Shown: positions 8,108 to 16,798, numbered from the stretch's first letter. The stretch is 64,000 nt of DNA from Janibacter cremeus (GCF_029395675.1 NZ_CP115184.1:2914001-2978000), one strand, 5' to 3'. The notes: generated by a model not told the origin, from the sequence alone. Numbers and translations: made by a program.

Positions 8108-9153
8108 TCCGCCGTCGCACCGTGCGCACCACCGCCGCGCTCGCCCTCCTCGCAGCCGGACTCGCCGGGTGCGGCGCCGGCGACAGCGCGGGCCCCGCCC
8201 CCGCGAGCGGGGGCGAGGTGACGGTGACCAACTGCGACCGGGAGGTGACCCTCCCTTCGCCCGCGGAGCGGATGTACGTCACCGGTGACGGCAACCTGCT
8301 CGCGCTGGTCCTCGCCCTGCGCGCCGAGGACCAGGTCGCCGGGGTGACCGGCCTCGACGACGGCAGGCAGGCCCTGTCCACCGTCTACGGGCAGGACGTG
8401 GTGGACGGCCTGCCGGTCGCCTCCCCCGACCGTCCGACACTGGAGAACGCCATCGCGCAGGAGCCGGACGTCGTGGTCTCCGGGTGGGGCTACGGTTTCT
8501 CCGACGAGCAGAACTTCACCCCCGACGGGCTCGCGGAGCACGACATCGGTGCGTACGTCCTCTCGGAGAGCTGCCGGCAGGAGAGCGGCGCCCGCGGGAC
8601 GATGCCGCCGTGGGAGGCGCTCCACGCCGACCTGGCCGACCTCGGGAGGATCACCGGGCACCCGGGCCGCGCGGACGCGGTGGTGGCCGACATCGAGGAG
8701 CGGCGCCGGGCACTGGAGCAGGCCCCGCAGGCGCAGGAGCCCCCGACGGTCTTCCTCTTCGACTCGGGGACGAAGGAGATCTTCACCTCCGGCTCCTACG
8801 GCGCGCCGCAGGCGATCATCGAGACGGCCGGCGCACAGAACGCGACCGACGACGTCGCGGACACCTGGACCGAGGTCTCCTGGGAGCGGCTCGTGACGTC
8901 CGAGCCGGACGCCATCGCCTTCGTCGACTACCCGGGCCAGACCTTCGAGCAGAAGGTGGCGGTGCTCGAGACCAACCCGGCGACGAAGGACCTGCCGGCC
9001 GTCGAGGAGGAGCGCTACGTCAACCTCCCGATCTCCGCGTGGACGAGCGGGCCGCTGAACATCGACGCCGCCGAGCAGCTGCGGGTCGCCCTCGAGCGCC
9101 ACGGTCTGGTCCCCGAGAGCGCCATCGAGCCCCGGCACGACCTGCGACCGTGA
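8104..9153 (+). CDS. btuF: Periplasmic-type binding lipoprotein of the corrinoid importer
   Basis: The 349-residue protein has a twin-basic N-terminus, a hydrophobic signal and a lipobox (LAGC, Cys23), so it is anchored outside the membrane. The mature part follows the BtuF/FhuD two-lobe layout: ERMYVTGDGNLLALVLAL early, EPDVVVSGW in lobe one, and a long linking helix. It should capture corrinoid and deliver it to the permease and ATPase. The start at 8104 overlaps the ATPase stop. Haem or siderophore binding cannot be excluded from sequence alone. No terminator is evident before the next gene. Confidence 0.83.
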   Translation: MIRRRTVRTTAALALLAAGLAGCGAGDSAGPAPASGGEVTVTNCDREVTLPSPAERMYVTGDGNLLALVLALRAEDQVAGVTGLDDGRQALSTVYGQDVVDGLPVASPDRPTLENAIAQEPDVVVSGWGYGFSDEQNFTPDGLAEHDIGAYVLSESCRQESGARGTMPPWEALHADLADLGRITGHPGRADAVVADIEERRRALEQAPQAQEPPTVFLFDSGTKEIFTSGSYGAPQAIIETAGAQNATDDVADTWTEVSWERLVTSEPDAIAFVDYPGQTFEQKVAVLETNPATKDLPAVEEERYVNLPISAWTSGPLNIDAAEQLRVALERHGLVPESAIEPRHDLRP

Positions 9154-9202
9154 GCGCGTGAAGGGGTCGGCATCCGTGGGTGGGGTGACTATGGTGCAGG
9201 GT

Positions 9203-9925
9203 GTGGGAGTCACGTACGAAGCATCCGACCGTCTGGCCCGAATCGTCCTCGACCGGCCCGAGGCGGGCAACGCGCTCGACCTCGACATGGCGCGCGAGCT
9301 GCGCGAGCAGGTCCAGCGTGCGCTCGCGGACCCCTACGTGGACATCCTGACGCTGACCGGCAACGGCACCGACTTCTGCGTCGGTTCGGACACGAGCAAG
9401 GCCGAGCGGGCGGACGATCCGACGACCGCCGTCTTCGAGCTCGCCGCTGCCCTCGAGGAGCTCTTCGCCCTCCTCAACTCCTCCGCCAAGATCGTCCTCG
9501 TCGGCGTCCAGGGGCTCGCGGCCGGTTCCGGCCTGGGCCTCGTGCTCGCCGGGGACCTCGCCTTCTGCTCCGGCGACGCCTGCTTCCGCGTCCCGCCGAA
9601 GGGGGGAACCGGCGCCCCGGACCCGGGGTTGGCCTGGCTGCTGCCCCGCGCGATCGGCCAGCAGCGTGCCCTCTCCTTCGGTCTGGGTGGCCGTACGCTC
9701 GACGCGGCGACGGCCGACAGCTGGGGCATCGCCGAGCTCGCCCCCGACGGGGACGTCCCGGCCGCGTTGCGGGACGCCGCCGAGAACCTGGGCGGCAAGC
9801 ACCTCTGGGCCAACTCCGAGATGCGTCGCCTGCTCCACGCCTCCTGGGAGACCTCCCGCACCGAGCTGTCCCAGTCCGAGGCCGTCACGCTCGTGCGGGC
9901 CCTGCTCAACCGGCAGCGGCGCTGA
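9203..9925 (+). CDS. Enoyl-CoA hydratase/isomerase family protein
   Basis: The crotonase fold is recognisable from RIVLDRPEAGNALD, LTGNGTDFCVGSD and the oxyanion-hole region VQGLAAGSGLGLVLAGDLAFCS. The second segment, FRVPPKGGTGAPDPGLAW, is where crotonases place catalytic acids; the exact Glu residues of bona fide hydratases are not obvious, so the reaction could be hydration, isomerisation or thioester hydrolysis. With GTG 9203 the protein has 240 residues. That start is chosen because TATGGT (9190-9195) lies exactly seven bases upstream, the leaderless pattern. GTG 9158 and ATG 9191 are in-frame alternatives. Confidence 0.75.
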   Translation: MGVTYEASDRLARIVLDRPEAGNALDLDMARELREQVQRALADPYVDILTLTGNGTDFCVGSDTSKAERADDPTTAVFELAAALEELFALLNSSAKIVLVGVQGLAAGSGLGLVLAGDLAFCSGDACFRVPPKGGTGAPDPGLAWLLPRAIGQQRALSFGLGGRTLDAATADSWGIAELAPDGDVPAALRDAAENLGGKHLWANSEMRRLLHASWETSRTELSQSEAVTLVRALLNRQRR

Positions 9926-9928
9926 GCC

Positions 9929-10531
9929 GTGGCCGACCCCGGACGTCCGCGGCGCCCCGTCCACTTCGGCCCCGACGCGATGGAGGCGCACGGCGGCACG
10001 CTGCCCGATCCTGCTGAGGCTGCGGAGGCCGCGCACGCGGCCGCAGTCACCGTCGTCGAGGCCGGACGCTCCGGCGCCGACCCGGCCACGACCGACCGGC
10101 TCGTCCGGCTCGTCGACGAGCTGGGCATCGACACGCTCGCCCACCTCTGGTCCGACCGGCCGGCCCGCAGCCTGCCGGGCGCGCTGTGGCGGATGTACCT
10201 GCTGCGCGAGTGGGTCCAGCGCCAGCCCCTCGAGGCCGCGCGGCAGTATGCCTCCGGCATGATGGTCGCCCCCGTGAGCCACGTCATCGCCGGCGTCGTC
10301 GAGCCGCCGGGCGTCGACGAGGTGCGCCAGCTGTCCGACCGGATCCTCTCCGGGGTCTTCGACGGGGACCTGGCGATCGCCCTGGAGCGGGCCGGCGCCT
10401 TCTGCCGCGTGATCGCGACCGGCCGGGCGCACCTGGAGGACGGGGACGTCACCTCGGCCTCGGCCATGATCGGCACCGCCGAGGACCTCGAGGCCGGCGC
10501 GCGACTGTGGCGCAGCGGCCACCTGGCCTGA
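9929..10531 (+). CDS. Conserved-looking protein of unknown function
   Basis: The 200-residue soluble protein starts at GTG 9929, three bases after the hydratase stop, so the two are probably co-transcribed. It begins with a flexible Pro/Arg stretch, followed by an almost entirely helical body (for example LVRLVDELGIDTLAHLW and LWRMYLLREWVQRQ). No catalytic motif, signal peptide or membrane segment is visible. I do not recognise the family. A palindromic 3' element follows five bases after the stop. Confidence 0.7.
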   Translation: MADPGRPRRPVHFGPDAMEAHGGTLPDPAEAAEAAHAAAVTVVEAGRSGADPATTDRLVRLVDELGIDTLAHLWSDRPARSLPGALWRMYLLREWVQRQPLEAARQYASGMMVAPVSHVIAGVVEPPGVDEVRQLSDRILSGVFDGDLAIALERAGAFCRVIATGRAHLEDGDVTSASAMIGTAEDLEAGARLWRSGHLA

Positions 10532-10536
10532 GTGCC

Positions 10537-10568
10537 CCCACCGCAACTGCCTAAGCAGTTGCGGTGGG
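10537..10568 (+). repeat. Perfect 14-bp inverted repeat with GCAACTGC core at a gene 3' end
   Basis: The arms 10537-10550 and 10555-10568 are perfectly complementary around a CTAA loop. The inner 20 bases, GCAACTGCCTAAGCAGTTGC (10543-10562), recur with the inverse loop at 37975 and 38006. It starts five bases after a stop codon and has no T-tract, so it may end transcription without a classical U-run. A half copy, GGCAGTTGC, follows near 10597. Confidence 0.7.
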
Positions 10569-10647
10569 TCAGCCGCCGCTCGCCTGCAGGAGCCCAGGCA
10601 GTTGCGAAGGGGGAACATCGTGGCCTCGGTCGCCGTTAGGGTGGGGG

Positions 10648-10734
10648 AGTGCGCCGGGCCGCGGTAGCCCCGGGTCCCAAAAATCGCCGCTACGAGCGGC
10701 CGTGCGCCGTGAGGCGCTCCCGGCCCGGCGCACT
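10648..10734 (+). ncRNA. Candidate structured RNA with own promoter, upstream of DUF47-PiT operon
   Basis: A -10 element TAGGGT (10637-10642) is followed six bases later by a sequence whose two ends pair perfectly over 14 bp (10648-10661 with 10721-10734). Inside are two further perfect hairpins: GCCGC/GCGGC with a five-base loop (10686-10700) and GCGCC/GGCGC closed by a GTGA tetraloop (10704-10717). The result is a three-way junction with an unpaired A-rich strand. It matches no riboswitch class I know. An open frame of 72 codons from GTG 10649 overlaps it, but its protein is Arg/Pro-rich and looks non-coding. Function unknown; a small RNA or a regulatory leader are both possible. Confidence 0.4.
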
Positions 10735-10785
10735 CTCTCCCACCGCTGGTGAACCTCCGATGGCGAGGACGTGGCCGGACGGTTC

Positions 10786-10791
10786 TAGGCT
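10786..10791 (+). promoter_or_regulatory. -10 element for the DUF47-PiT operon
   Basis: TAGGCT would start transcription near 10798, leaving a leader of about 37 bases that includes the GGAG ribosome site (10822-10825) used by GTG 10836. Confidence 0.45.
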
Positions 10792-10835
10792 GACCCCCGA
10801 CAGCGCGACCTCCCCGGACCTGGAGATACGAACGA

Positions 10836-11462
10836 GTGGGCTTCCTACGAGCACAACCACGAGATGACAGCTTCTACCAGCTCCTCGCAGACAGCGCCCA
10901 CCAGACCGTCGCCGCCGCCGAGATGCTCACCCACATGCTGGCGGCCGGCACAGAGGAGCGCGAGGAGCTGGCACCCCGGCTCAAGGACATCGAGCACCAG
11001 GCCGACGAGGCGACCCACGCGATCATCCACAAGGTGAACTCGAGCTTCGTCACCCCCTTCGACCACAGCGACATCGTCGAGCTGGCCGCCGCCCTCGACG
11101 ACTGCACGGACTTCCTGGAGTCCGTCGGCCAGACGGTGGTCCTCTACCGGATGGACGGCCTCATGCCCGGGGTCACCGCGCAGATGGAGGTCATCGTGCG
11201 GATGGCCGAGCTGACCGCGGACGCCATGCCGCGGCTGGCGACGATGAAGCAGCTCCGGGACTACTGGGTGGAGATCAACCGCTTGGAGAACGAGGGCGAC
11301 GCGATCTACCGGGACCTGCTCCGCGACCTCTTCGGCGGCGCCGTGACCGACCCCATCGAGGTGATCAAGCACAAGGACATCATGGAGCGGCTCGAGATGG
11401 CGGCCGATGCCTTCGAGAAGGTGGCCCACCGCGTCGAGAGCATCGCCATCAAGGAGTCCTGA
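10836..11462 (+). CDS. DUF47 family (PhoU-like) protein paired with a PiT phosphate carrier
   Basis: The 208-residue protein is an all-helical PhoU-like bundle: FYQLLADSAHQTVAAAEML, DIEHQADEATHAIIHKVNSSFVTPFD and EINRLENEGDAIYRDLLRDLF are typical of DUF47. Metal-binding E/D-x-x-x-D patterns are kept. Proteins of this family are encoded next to PiT carriers and are thought to gate them. The carrier gene begins six bases after this stop, so the pair is one operon. GTG 10836 is preceded by GGAG ten bases upstream. It is distinct from the true PhoU at 33327. Confidence 0.85.
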   Translation: MGFLRAQPRDDSFYQLLADSAHQTVAAAEMLTHMLAAGTEEREELAPRLKDIEHQADEATHAIIHKVNSSFVTPFDHSDIVELAAALDDCTDFLESVGQTVVLYRMDGLMPGVTAQMEVIVRMAELTADAMPRLATMKQLRDYWVEINRLENEGDAIYRDLLRDLFGGAVTDPIEVIKHKDIMERLEMAADAFEKVAHRVESIAIKES

Positions 11463-11467
11463 CCGAC

Positions 11468-12466
11468 GTGGACTGGATCCCGGTCGCCCTCGTCACCCTC
11501 CTGGCGATGGGCTTCAACTACACGAACGGCTTCCACGACGCGGCGAACGCGATCGCGACCTCCGTCTCCACCCGGGCGCTGACCCCGCGGGTGGCGCTGG
11601 CCATGGCCGCGGTCGCCAACCTCTTCGGCGCCTTCTTCGGTGCCAAGGTGGCCCAGACCGTCGGGCAGGGCATCATCGAGGCGCCGAACGGTCACCTGGG
11701 TCTCGTGCTCTGCGCGGCCGCGCTGATCGGAGCCATCGGGTGGAACATGCTCACCTGGTGGTACGGGCTCCCCTCCTCCTCGTCGCACGCGCTCATCGGC
11801 GGGCTCGGTGGGGCGGCACTCGCCGCCGGCGCCGGCGTGCAGTGGATGGGCATCCTCGAGAAGGTCATCATCCCGATGCTGTTGTCCCCGATCGTGGGCA
11901 TCATCGTCGGGTTCCTCGTGATGCGGCTGATCCTGAGGATCTTCCACGACGCCCACCCCGGGCGGACCAGGCGGGGCTTCCGCTACGCCCAGACCGCCTC
12001 GGCCGCGGCGATGGCCTTCGGCCACGGCATGCAGGACGCCGCCAAGACGGCCGGTGTCGTCGTGCTCGCGCTGACCGTCGCCGGCTACCAGGACGGTGGC
12101 GACCAGAGCATCCCGCTGTGGGTTCTCGTGATGTCCGCCGTCGTGATCTCGATGGGGACCTATGCCGGTGGCTGGCGGATCATGCGCACCCTGGGCCGCG
12201 GGATCATCCACCTCGACCCGCCGCAGGGCTTCGCGGCCGAGGTGACCGCCGCCTCGATCCTGTACGTCGCGACGGCACTGCGCGCCCCGATCTCGACGAC
12301 CCACGCGATCACCTCCGCGATCATGGGCGTCGGCGCGACGAAGTCGCTCAAGGCCGTCCGGTGGGGCGTGGCGAAGAACATCGTCGGTGCCTGGGTCTTC
12401 ACCTTCCCCGGCGCGGGCCTCAGCGCCGCGATCCTCATGTGGGTCCTCCGGCCGATCTTCATCTGA
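11468..12466 (+). CDS. pitA: PiT family inorganic phosphate transporter
   Basis: The 332-residue membrane protein carries the PiT signature twice: GFNYTNGFHDAANAIATSV near residues 16-34 and GHGMQDAAKTAGVVVLAL in the second half, each with the conserved substrate-site Asp and Asn or Gln. About ten membrane spans are visible. It should be a low-affinity, metal-phosphate/proton symporter active when phosphate is abundant, complementing the high-affinity Pst system encoded convergently just downstream. It follows the DUF47 gene by five bases and ends at a strong two-way terminator. Confidence 0.92.
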   Translation: MDWIPVALVTLLAMGFNYTNGFHDAANAIATSVSTRALTPRVALAMAAVANLFGAFFGAKVAQTVGQGIIEAPNGHLGLVLCAAALIGAIGWNMLTWWYGLPSSSSHALIGGLGGAALAAGAGVQWMGILEKVIIPMLLSPIVGIIVGFLVMRLILRIFHDAHPGRTRRGFRYAQTASAAAMAFGHGMQDAAKTAGVVVLALTVAGYQDGGDQSIPLWVLVMSAVVISMGTYAGGWRIMRTLGRGIIHLDPPQGFAAEVTAASILYVATALRAPISTTHAITSAIMGVGATKSLKAVRWGVAKNIVGAWVFTFPGAGLSAAILMWVLRPIFI

Positions 12467-12533
12467 GCCGGTCCCACCCGCCGCATCTCCCCAGGGACGT
12501 GCGCACGGGTGCCGGGACCCCGGAACGACGAAC

Positions 12534-12564
12534 GGCCGGTGGACCCCCTGCGGGTCCACCGGCC
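12534..12564. terminator. Two-way terminator between pitA and pstB
   Basis: Perfect 13-bp stem GGCCGGTGGACCC (12534-12546) with 12552-12564 and a five-base loop lies between convergent genes. A pyrimidine run TCTTCCCCC follows on the plus strand. Confidence 0.8.
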
Positions 12565-12597
12565 ATCGTCTTCCCCCGTCCCCCGGGGGGAGTCTGC

Positions 12598-13377
12598 TCA
12601 GCCGAAGCGCCCCGAGATGTAGTCCTCGGTGGCCTGCTGGCTGGGGTTGTTGAAGATCTTCGACGTGTCGTCGAACTCCACGAGTTGGCCGGGCTTGCCG
12701 GTGCCCTCGATGTTGAAGAAGCCGGTGCGGTCCGACACCCGGGCCGCCTGCTGCATGTTGTGGGTGACGATCACGATCGTGTAGTTCTCCTTCAGCTCCG
12801 TGATCAGGTCCTCGATCGCGAGCGTGGAGATCGGGTCGAGGGCGGAGCACGGCTCGTCCATGAGGACGACCTCCGGCTCCACGGCGATCGTCCGGGCGAT
12901 GCACAGACGCTGCTGCTGACCACCGGAGAGACCGGAGCCGGGCTTGTCGAGGCGGTCCTTGACCTCGTTCCACAGGTTGGCGCCGCGGAGCTTGGACTCG
13001 ACGAGGTCGTCGGCGTCGGACCGACTGATCCGCTGGTTGTTCAGCTTCACGCCGGCGAGGACGTTCTCCCGGATGGACATCGTCGGGAAGGGGTTGGGCT
13101 TCTGGAAGACCATGCCGACCTTCCGGCGCACGAGGACCGGGTCGACCCCCTTCGCGTACATGTCCTCCCCGTCGAGGACGACGTGGCCGTCGACCCTGGC
13201 TCCCGGGATCACCTCGTGCATGCGGTTCAGGGCCCGCAGGAAGGTGGACTTGCCGCAGCCGGAGGGACCGATGAGGGCGGTCACGGCGCGGGGCTCGATG
13301 GTGATCGAGACGTCCTTCACGGCCAGGAAGTCGCCGTAGTAGATGTCGAGGTTCTTGACGTCGATGCGCTTGGACAC
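12598..13377 (-). CDS. pstB: Phosphate ABC transporter ATPase PstB
   Basis: The 259-residue ATPase has Walker [10 protein letters not shown], the PstB-specific Q-loop [15 protein letters not shown], signature LSGGQQQRL, and Walker [17 protein letters not shown], all diagnostic of PstB rather than other ABC ATPases. It powers phosphate uptake through PstC-PstA. The start GTG 13377 has AAGGAA nine bases upstream; the longer open frame is not supported. It is the last gene of pstSCAB, 35 bases after pstA, and phoU is not in this operon but at 33327. Confidence 0.95.
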   Translation of the reverse strand: MSKRIDVKNLDIYYGDFLAVKDVSITIEPRAVTALIGPSGCGKSTFLRALNRMHEVIPGARVDGHVVLDGEDMYAKGVDPVLVRRKVGMVFQKPNPFPTMSIRENVLAGVKLNNQRISRSDADDLVESKLRGANLWNEVKDRLDKPGSGLSGGQQQRLCIARTIAVEPEVVLMDEPCSALDPISTLAIEDLITELKENYTIVIVTHNMQQAARVSDRTGFFNIEGTGKPGQLVEFDDTSKIFNNPSQQATEDYISGRFG

Positions 13378-13412
13378 GTCAGGTGTTCCTTGTCTGGTCT
13401 GGTCTGCTCGGG

Positions 13413-14507
13413 TCAGCGACCGGTCTTGGGGGCGAAGAACTTGGAGATGAGGCGGGCGATGATGTTCAGCGCCATGACGATCAGGATGAGCGTCAGGGCG
13501 GCCGCCCACATCCGCGCGAAGTACGGCTCCTTGGGGATGCCGGGGGTCGCATAGCTGTAGTAGGCGAAGATCGGCAGCGTCTGCATGCGCCCGTCGAAGG
13601 GGTTGAGGTTCAGCGAGTCCGTCGTGCCGACGGTGACCAGCAGGGGTGCCGTCTCACCGATGACGCGGGCGACCGCCAGGGTGACGCCGGTGGCGATGCC
13701 GGCGATGGCGGTCGGAAGGACGACCTTGACGATCGTGAGCCACCGCGGCACGCCGAGGGCGTAGCTCGCCTCGCGCAGCTCGTTGGGCACCAGGCGCAGC
13801 ATCTCCTCGGTGCTGCGGACCACGACGGGGATCATCAGCACCGTCAGTGCCACCGCTCCGATGATGCCCATGCGCACACCCGGGCCGAAGAAGAGGATGA
13901 ACAGCGCGATCGCGAAGAGACCCGCGACGATCGAGGGGATCCCCGTCATGACGTCGACGAAGAAGGTGAGCCCCTTGGAGAGCGCGTTCCGGTTGCTGTA
14001 CTCCACGAGGTAGATCGCGGCGAAGATCCCGATCGGGACCGAGATCAGCGTCGTCAGGCCGGTGATGATCAGCGTGCCCATGATCGCGTGGTACGCGCCG
14101 CCACCCTCACCCATGACCCCGCGCATCGACCACGTGAAGAACTGGGCGTCGAACCGCTCGAGGCCCATGGAGGTGACCTCCCACACCACCGACACCAGCG
14201 GCAGGAGGGCGATGAGGAACATCGTCGTGACGACGCCGGTGATCACGCGGTCCACCGCGTGCCGGTGCCCCTCGACGATGCGCGAGATCGTGTAGATCCC
14301 GACGAGGTAGATGACGGCGGCGACGGCGCCGGCGGCGATGAGGTTCCACCCCCACAGCAGCGAGGTGACCAGGACGCCCAGGACGACGGACGCTGCGAGC
14401 ACGGCCCAGCGGACGGGCGTGGTCAGCGTGCTGCGGCCGCGGGTGCCGCCCAGCTGGCGGTCAGGAGCCCGGTTCGGGGCCGGTGCCTCGGTGTTGGTCG
14501 TGGTCAT
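13413..14507 (-). CDS. pstA: Phosphate ABC transporter permease PstA
   Basis: The 364-residue permease has six to seven membrane spans and the PstA-type loop [17 protein letters not shown] (the EAA-type coupling region) plus [21 protein letters not shown]. The N-terminal 35 residues are hydrophilic and Ala/Pro-rich. Its ATG at 14507 shares one base with the pstC stop (TGATG), so the two permeases are translationally coupled and made in equal amounts. Confidence 0.94.
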   Translation of the reverse strand: MTTTNTEAPAPNRAPDRQLGGTRGRSTLTTPVRWAVLAASVVLGVLVTSLLWGWNLIAAGAVAAVIYLVGIYTISRIVEGHRHAVDRVITGVVTTMFLIALLPLVSVVWEVTSMGLERFDAQFFTWSMRGVMGEGGGAYHAIMGTLIITGLTTLISVPIGIFAAIYLVEYSNRNALSKGLTFFVDVMTGIPSIVAGLFAIALFILFFGPGVRMGIIGAVALTVLMIPVVVRSTEEMLRLVPNELREASYALGVPRWLTIVKVVLPTAIAGIATGVTLAVARVIGETAPLLVTVGTTDSLNLNPFDGRMQTLPIFAYYSYATPGIPKEPYFARMWAAALTLILIVMALNIIARLISKFFAPKTGR

Positions 14508-15454
14508 CAGTTGGCTCCCGAGAACTCGGACCGCCGGGAGACGATCCAGCGGGCGAACATGTTGACGAGCAGGGTGAGGAAGAAGAGCACCAGGCCGCTC
14601 GCGATGAGGGTGTTGACGTCCAGCCCGCTCGACTCCGGGAACTGCAGGGCGATGTCACCGGCGATGGTGCCGGGGTTCGCCGAGCTCGTGATCACCGGGG
14701 TGAACCGTGCGGAGGCCGACAGGATGACGGCGACGGCCATCGTCTCGCCGAGTGCCCGGCCGAGGCCGAGCATCGCACCGGAGATGATGCCGGACTTGCT
14801 GAAGGGGATCACGGCCTGCTTGATCATCTCCCAGCGCGTGGCACCGAGGGCCAGGGAGGCCTCCTCGTGCAGGCGCGGTGTCTGCAGGAAGACCTCGCGG
14901 TTCACGGCGGTCATGATCGGCAGGATCATGATGGCCAGGACCAGGCCGGTCACCAGCATCGACTTCGGGCTGGCCGGCCCCCCGAAGAGCGGGATGAACC
15001 CGAGGTACTCGATCAACCCCTGCTGGGTCGGCATCAGCCACGGTCCGAAGACGTAGAAGCCCCACAGGCCGAAGATGACTGAGGGCACCGCCGCGAGCAG
15101 GTCGATGATGTAGCCGAGCAGCGACGCGAGCCGCCGGGGGGCGTAGTGCGAGATGAAGAGCGCGATGCCGATGGCCAACGGGGTGCCGACGACCAGTGCG
15201 ATGACCGCGGCCACGACCGTGCCGAAGAGCAGGGGGGCGATGTAGTGGACGAGGCCCTGCCCACCGCGCACCTCCTCGGGCGAGGCGGTGATGGCCGGCA
15301 TCGCCTGCCACACCAGGAAGGCGGCAACGAGGAAGAGCACGACGAGGATGGTGACGCCGGCCGAGAGGGACAGGCCGGCGAAGATCGCGTCGCCGCGCCG
15401 TTTCCTGGCGCTGGTGAATCCGGTGTCGCCGGGAGCTTGGGGGACTGAGCTCAC
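14507..15454 (-). CDS. pstC: Phosphate ABC transporter permease PstC
   Basis: The 315-residue permease has six membrane spans, the PstC-typical AVPSVIFGLWGFYVFGPWL loop and the coupling segment LGLGRALGETMAVAVILSAS. With PstA it forms the phosphate channel. GTG 15454 is the best start because AGGAG lies eight bases upstream; a GTG at 15487 would add eleven residues without a ribosome site. The stop overlaps the pstA start by one base. Confidence 0.94.
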   Translation of the reverse strand: MSSVPQAPGDTGFTSARKRRGDAIFAGLSLSAGVTILVVLFLVAAFLVWQAMPAITASPEEVRGGQGLVHYIAPLLFGTVVAAVIALVVGTPLAIGIALFISHYAPRRLASLLGYIIDLLAAVPSVIFGLWGFYVFGPWLMPTQQGLIEYLGFIPLFGGPASPKSMLVTGLVLAIMILPIMTAVNREVFLQTPRLHEEASLALGATRWEMIKQAVIPFSKSGIISGAMLGLGRALGETMAVAVILSASARFTPVITSSANPGTIAGDIALQFPESSGLDVNTLIASGLVLFFLTLLVNMFARWIVSRRSEFSGAN

Positions 15455-15546
15455 GAGTGGGACTCCTGTGGGAAGGGGGACGGACACGGCCGCGGCGGCC
15501 CACGACCGGCTGAACCGATCATGGACCGCCTTGGGCCGCTAGTGCA

Positions 15547-16665
15547 TCACTTTGCGGAGATCGCCTCGATGGCAGTGGTGGCGTTCTTCCGCGTGGCGTC
15601 GCTGATGGGAGCGGAACCGGCCGTCTCGGCGGAGGCCTGCTGGCCCTCCTCGCTGACGACGTGGGTGAGCCAGGCCTTGACGAGGTCGGCCGTCTCGGCG
15701 TCGTCGTACTGGGTGCAGGCCAGCTCGTAGGACGCCAGGACGATCGGGTAGGTACCGGCCTCCTTGGTGTCGCGCTCGATGTCGGTGGCGTAGTCGAACT
15801 CGCCACGGTCCTTGACCTGGGTGGAGGCCTCGATGATCTTGGCGGCGGCCTCGGAGCTCGGGCCGACCCAGTCCTCGCCCACCTTGACCTTCGCGGCGGG
15901 CAGCTCGCCGATCTGCGAGACGTCGGAGTAGCCGATGGCGCCGTCGGTCGACTCGACGGACTGGACGACGCCCGTGGTGCCCTTGGCAGCGGTGCCACCG
16001 GAGACCGGCCAGTCACCGGAGACCTCGTGCGACCAGGCGTCACCCGCCGCGACGGAGAGGTAGTCGACGAAGTTCTCGGTGGTGCCCGACTCGTCGGAGC
16101 GGTTGACGACCGTGATCGGCGTCGACGGCAGGTCGGCGTCCGGGTTGTCCTCGGCGATCGCCTTGTCGTCCCACGTGGTGATCTTCTGGTCGAAGATCTT
16201 GGCCAGGGTCTCGGGGGAGAGCTGCAGGTCCTCGACGCCCTTGACGTTGTAGGGCACGGCGATGGGGGAGATGTAGGCGGGGATCTCGATGAGGTTGCCC
16301 TCGCCGCCGCAGCGCTCCTGCGCCTTGGTCAGCTCGTCGTCGGCGAGGTAGGCGTCGGATCCGGCCCACGGCACGGCGCCGGAGACGAACTGCTCGCGGC
16401 CACCGCCGGAGCCGACCGGGTCGTAGTTGACCGTGGCGTCCGGGTTGGCCTCGAGGAAGCCCTGCTTCCACGCGTCGACGGCGGCGGCCTGCGAGGAGGC
16501 TCCCGCGCCGGAGAGGGTGCCGGAGACACCCCCGTTGCCCTCGCCGGAGCCGCCACCGGCGCCCGAGCCGGACTCGTTGCTGGCGCCGCAGGCGGCGAGG
16601 CTCAGGGACAGTGCCAGGGCGGCGGTTGCGGTCAGGGCCTTGCGACTGCGGGTGGAACGAATCAC
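15547..16665 (-). CDS. pstS: Phosphate-binding lipoprotein PstS
   Basis: The 372-residue protein has a signal peptide with lipobox LAAC (Cys26), then a Gly/Ser linker and the PstS fold: SGAGASSQAAAVDAW, the phosphate-binding DPVGSGGGREQF and NRSDESGTTENFVDYL. It captures phosphate outside the membrane for PstC-PstA-PstB. It is first in the operon, 92 bases before pstC. GTG 16665 has AGAGAGG ten bases upstream. The promoter region holds a PHO box, so SenX3-RegX3 (encoded at 34160) is the expected activator under phosphate starvation. Confidence 0.96.
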   Translation of the reverse strand: MIRSTRSRKALTATAALALSLSLAACGASNESGSGAGGGSGEGNGGVSGTLSGAGASSQAAAVDAWKQGFLEANPDATVNYDPVGSGGGREQFVSGAVPWAGSDAYLADDELTKAQERCGGEGNLIEIPAYISPIAVPYNVKGVEDLQLSPETLAKIFDQKITTWDDKAIAEDNPDADLPSTPITVVNRSDESGTTENFVDYLSVAAGDAWSHEVSGDWPVSGGTAAKGTTGVVQSVESTDGAIGYSDVSQIGELPAAKVKVGEDWVGPSSEAAAKIIEASTQVKDRGEFDYATDIERDTKEAGTYPIVLASYELACTQYDDAETADLVKAWLTHVVSEEGQQASAETAGSAPISDATRKNATTAIEAISAK

Positions 16666-16743
16666 GTCTGTTGGACCTCTCTACGGGGGTGGGCACGTCG
16701 TGTCACGGCGGTCCGCCGCGACCGCCGTGGTCGTACACCCATG

Positions 16744-16749
16744 AAGGTA
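16744..16749 (-). promoter_or_regulatory. -10 element of the pstS promoter
   Basis: TACCTT on the minus strand starts transcription near 16737, leaving a leader of about 70 bases before pstS. No good -35 is present, as expected for a promoter activated by RegX3/PhoP bound just upstream. Confidence 0.55.
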
Positions 16750-16776
16750 GGCAGCCACGGTGACCGGATGGGCCCC

Positions 16777-16798
16777 AGATGGTGAACAATCGGTGAAG
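16777..16798 (-). promoter_or_regulatory. PHO box (RegX3/PhoP-type) upstream of pstS
   Basis: On the minus strand two adjacent 11-mers, CTTCACCGATT (16798-16788) and GTTCACCATCT (16787-16777), match the 11-bp direct-repeat PHO box known from actinobacterial PhoP. In phase, 22 bases further on, GGTCACCGTGG (16765-16755) adds another unit next to the -10 element. Confidence 0.8.

Noticed and set aside
10751..10761. Single PHO-box-like unit (GGTTCACCAGC on the minus strand) before DUF47-PiT
   Set aside because: Only one unit is present, in the opposite orientation, with no in-phase partner; a chance match is likely.
10649..10867. 72-codon leaderless ORF upstream of the DUF47 gene
   Set aside because: It does have a TAGGGT -10 six bases before GTG, but it coincides with a perfectly paired RNA structure, its protein is Arg/Pro-rich, and it overlaps the DUF47 start. 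Annotated as RNA instead.
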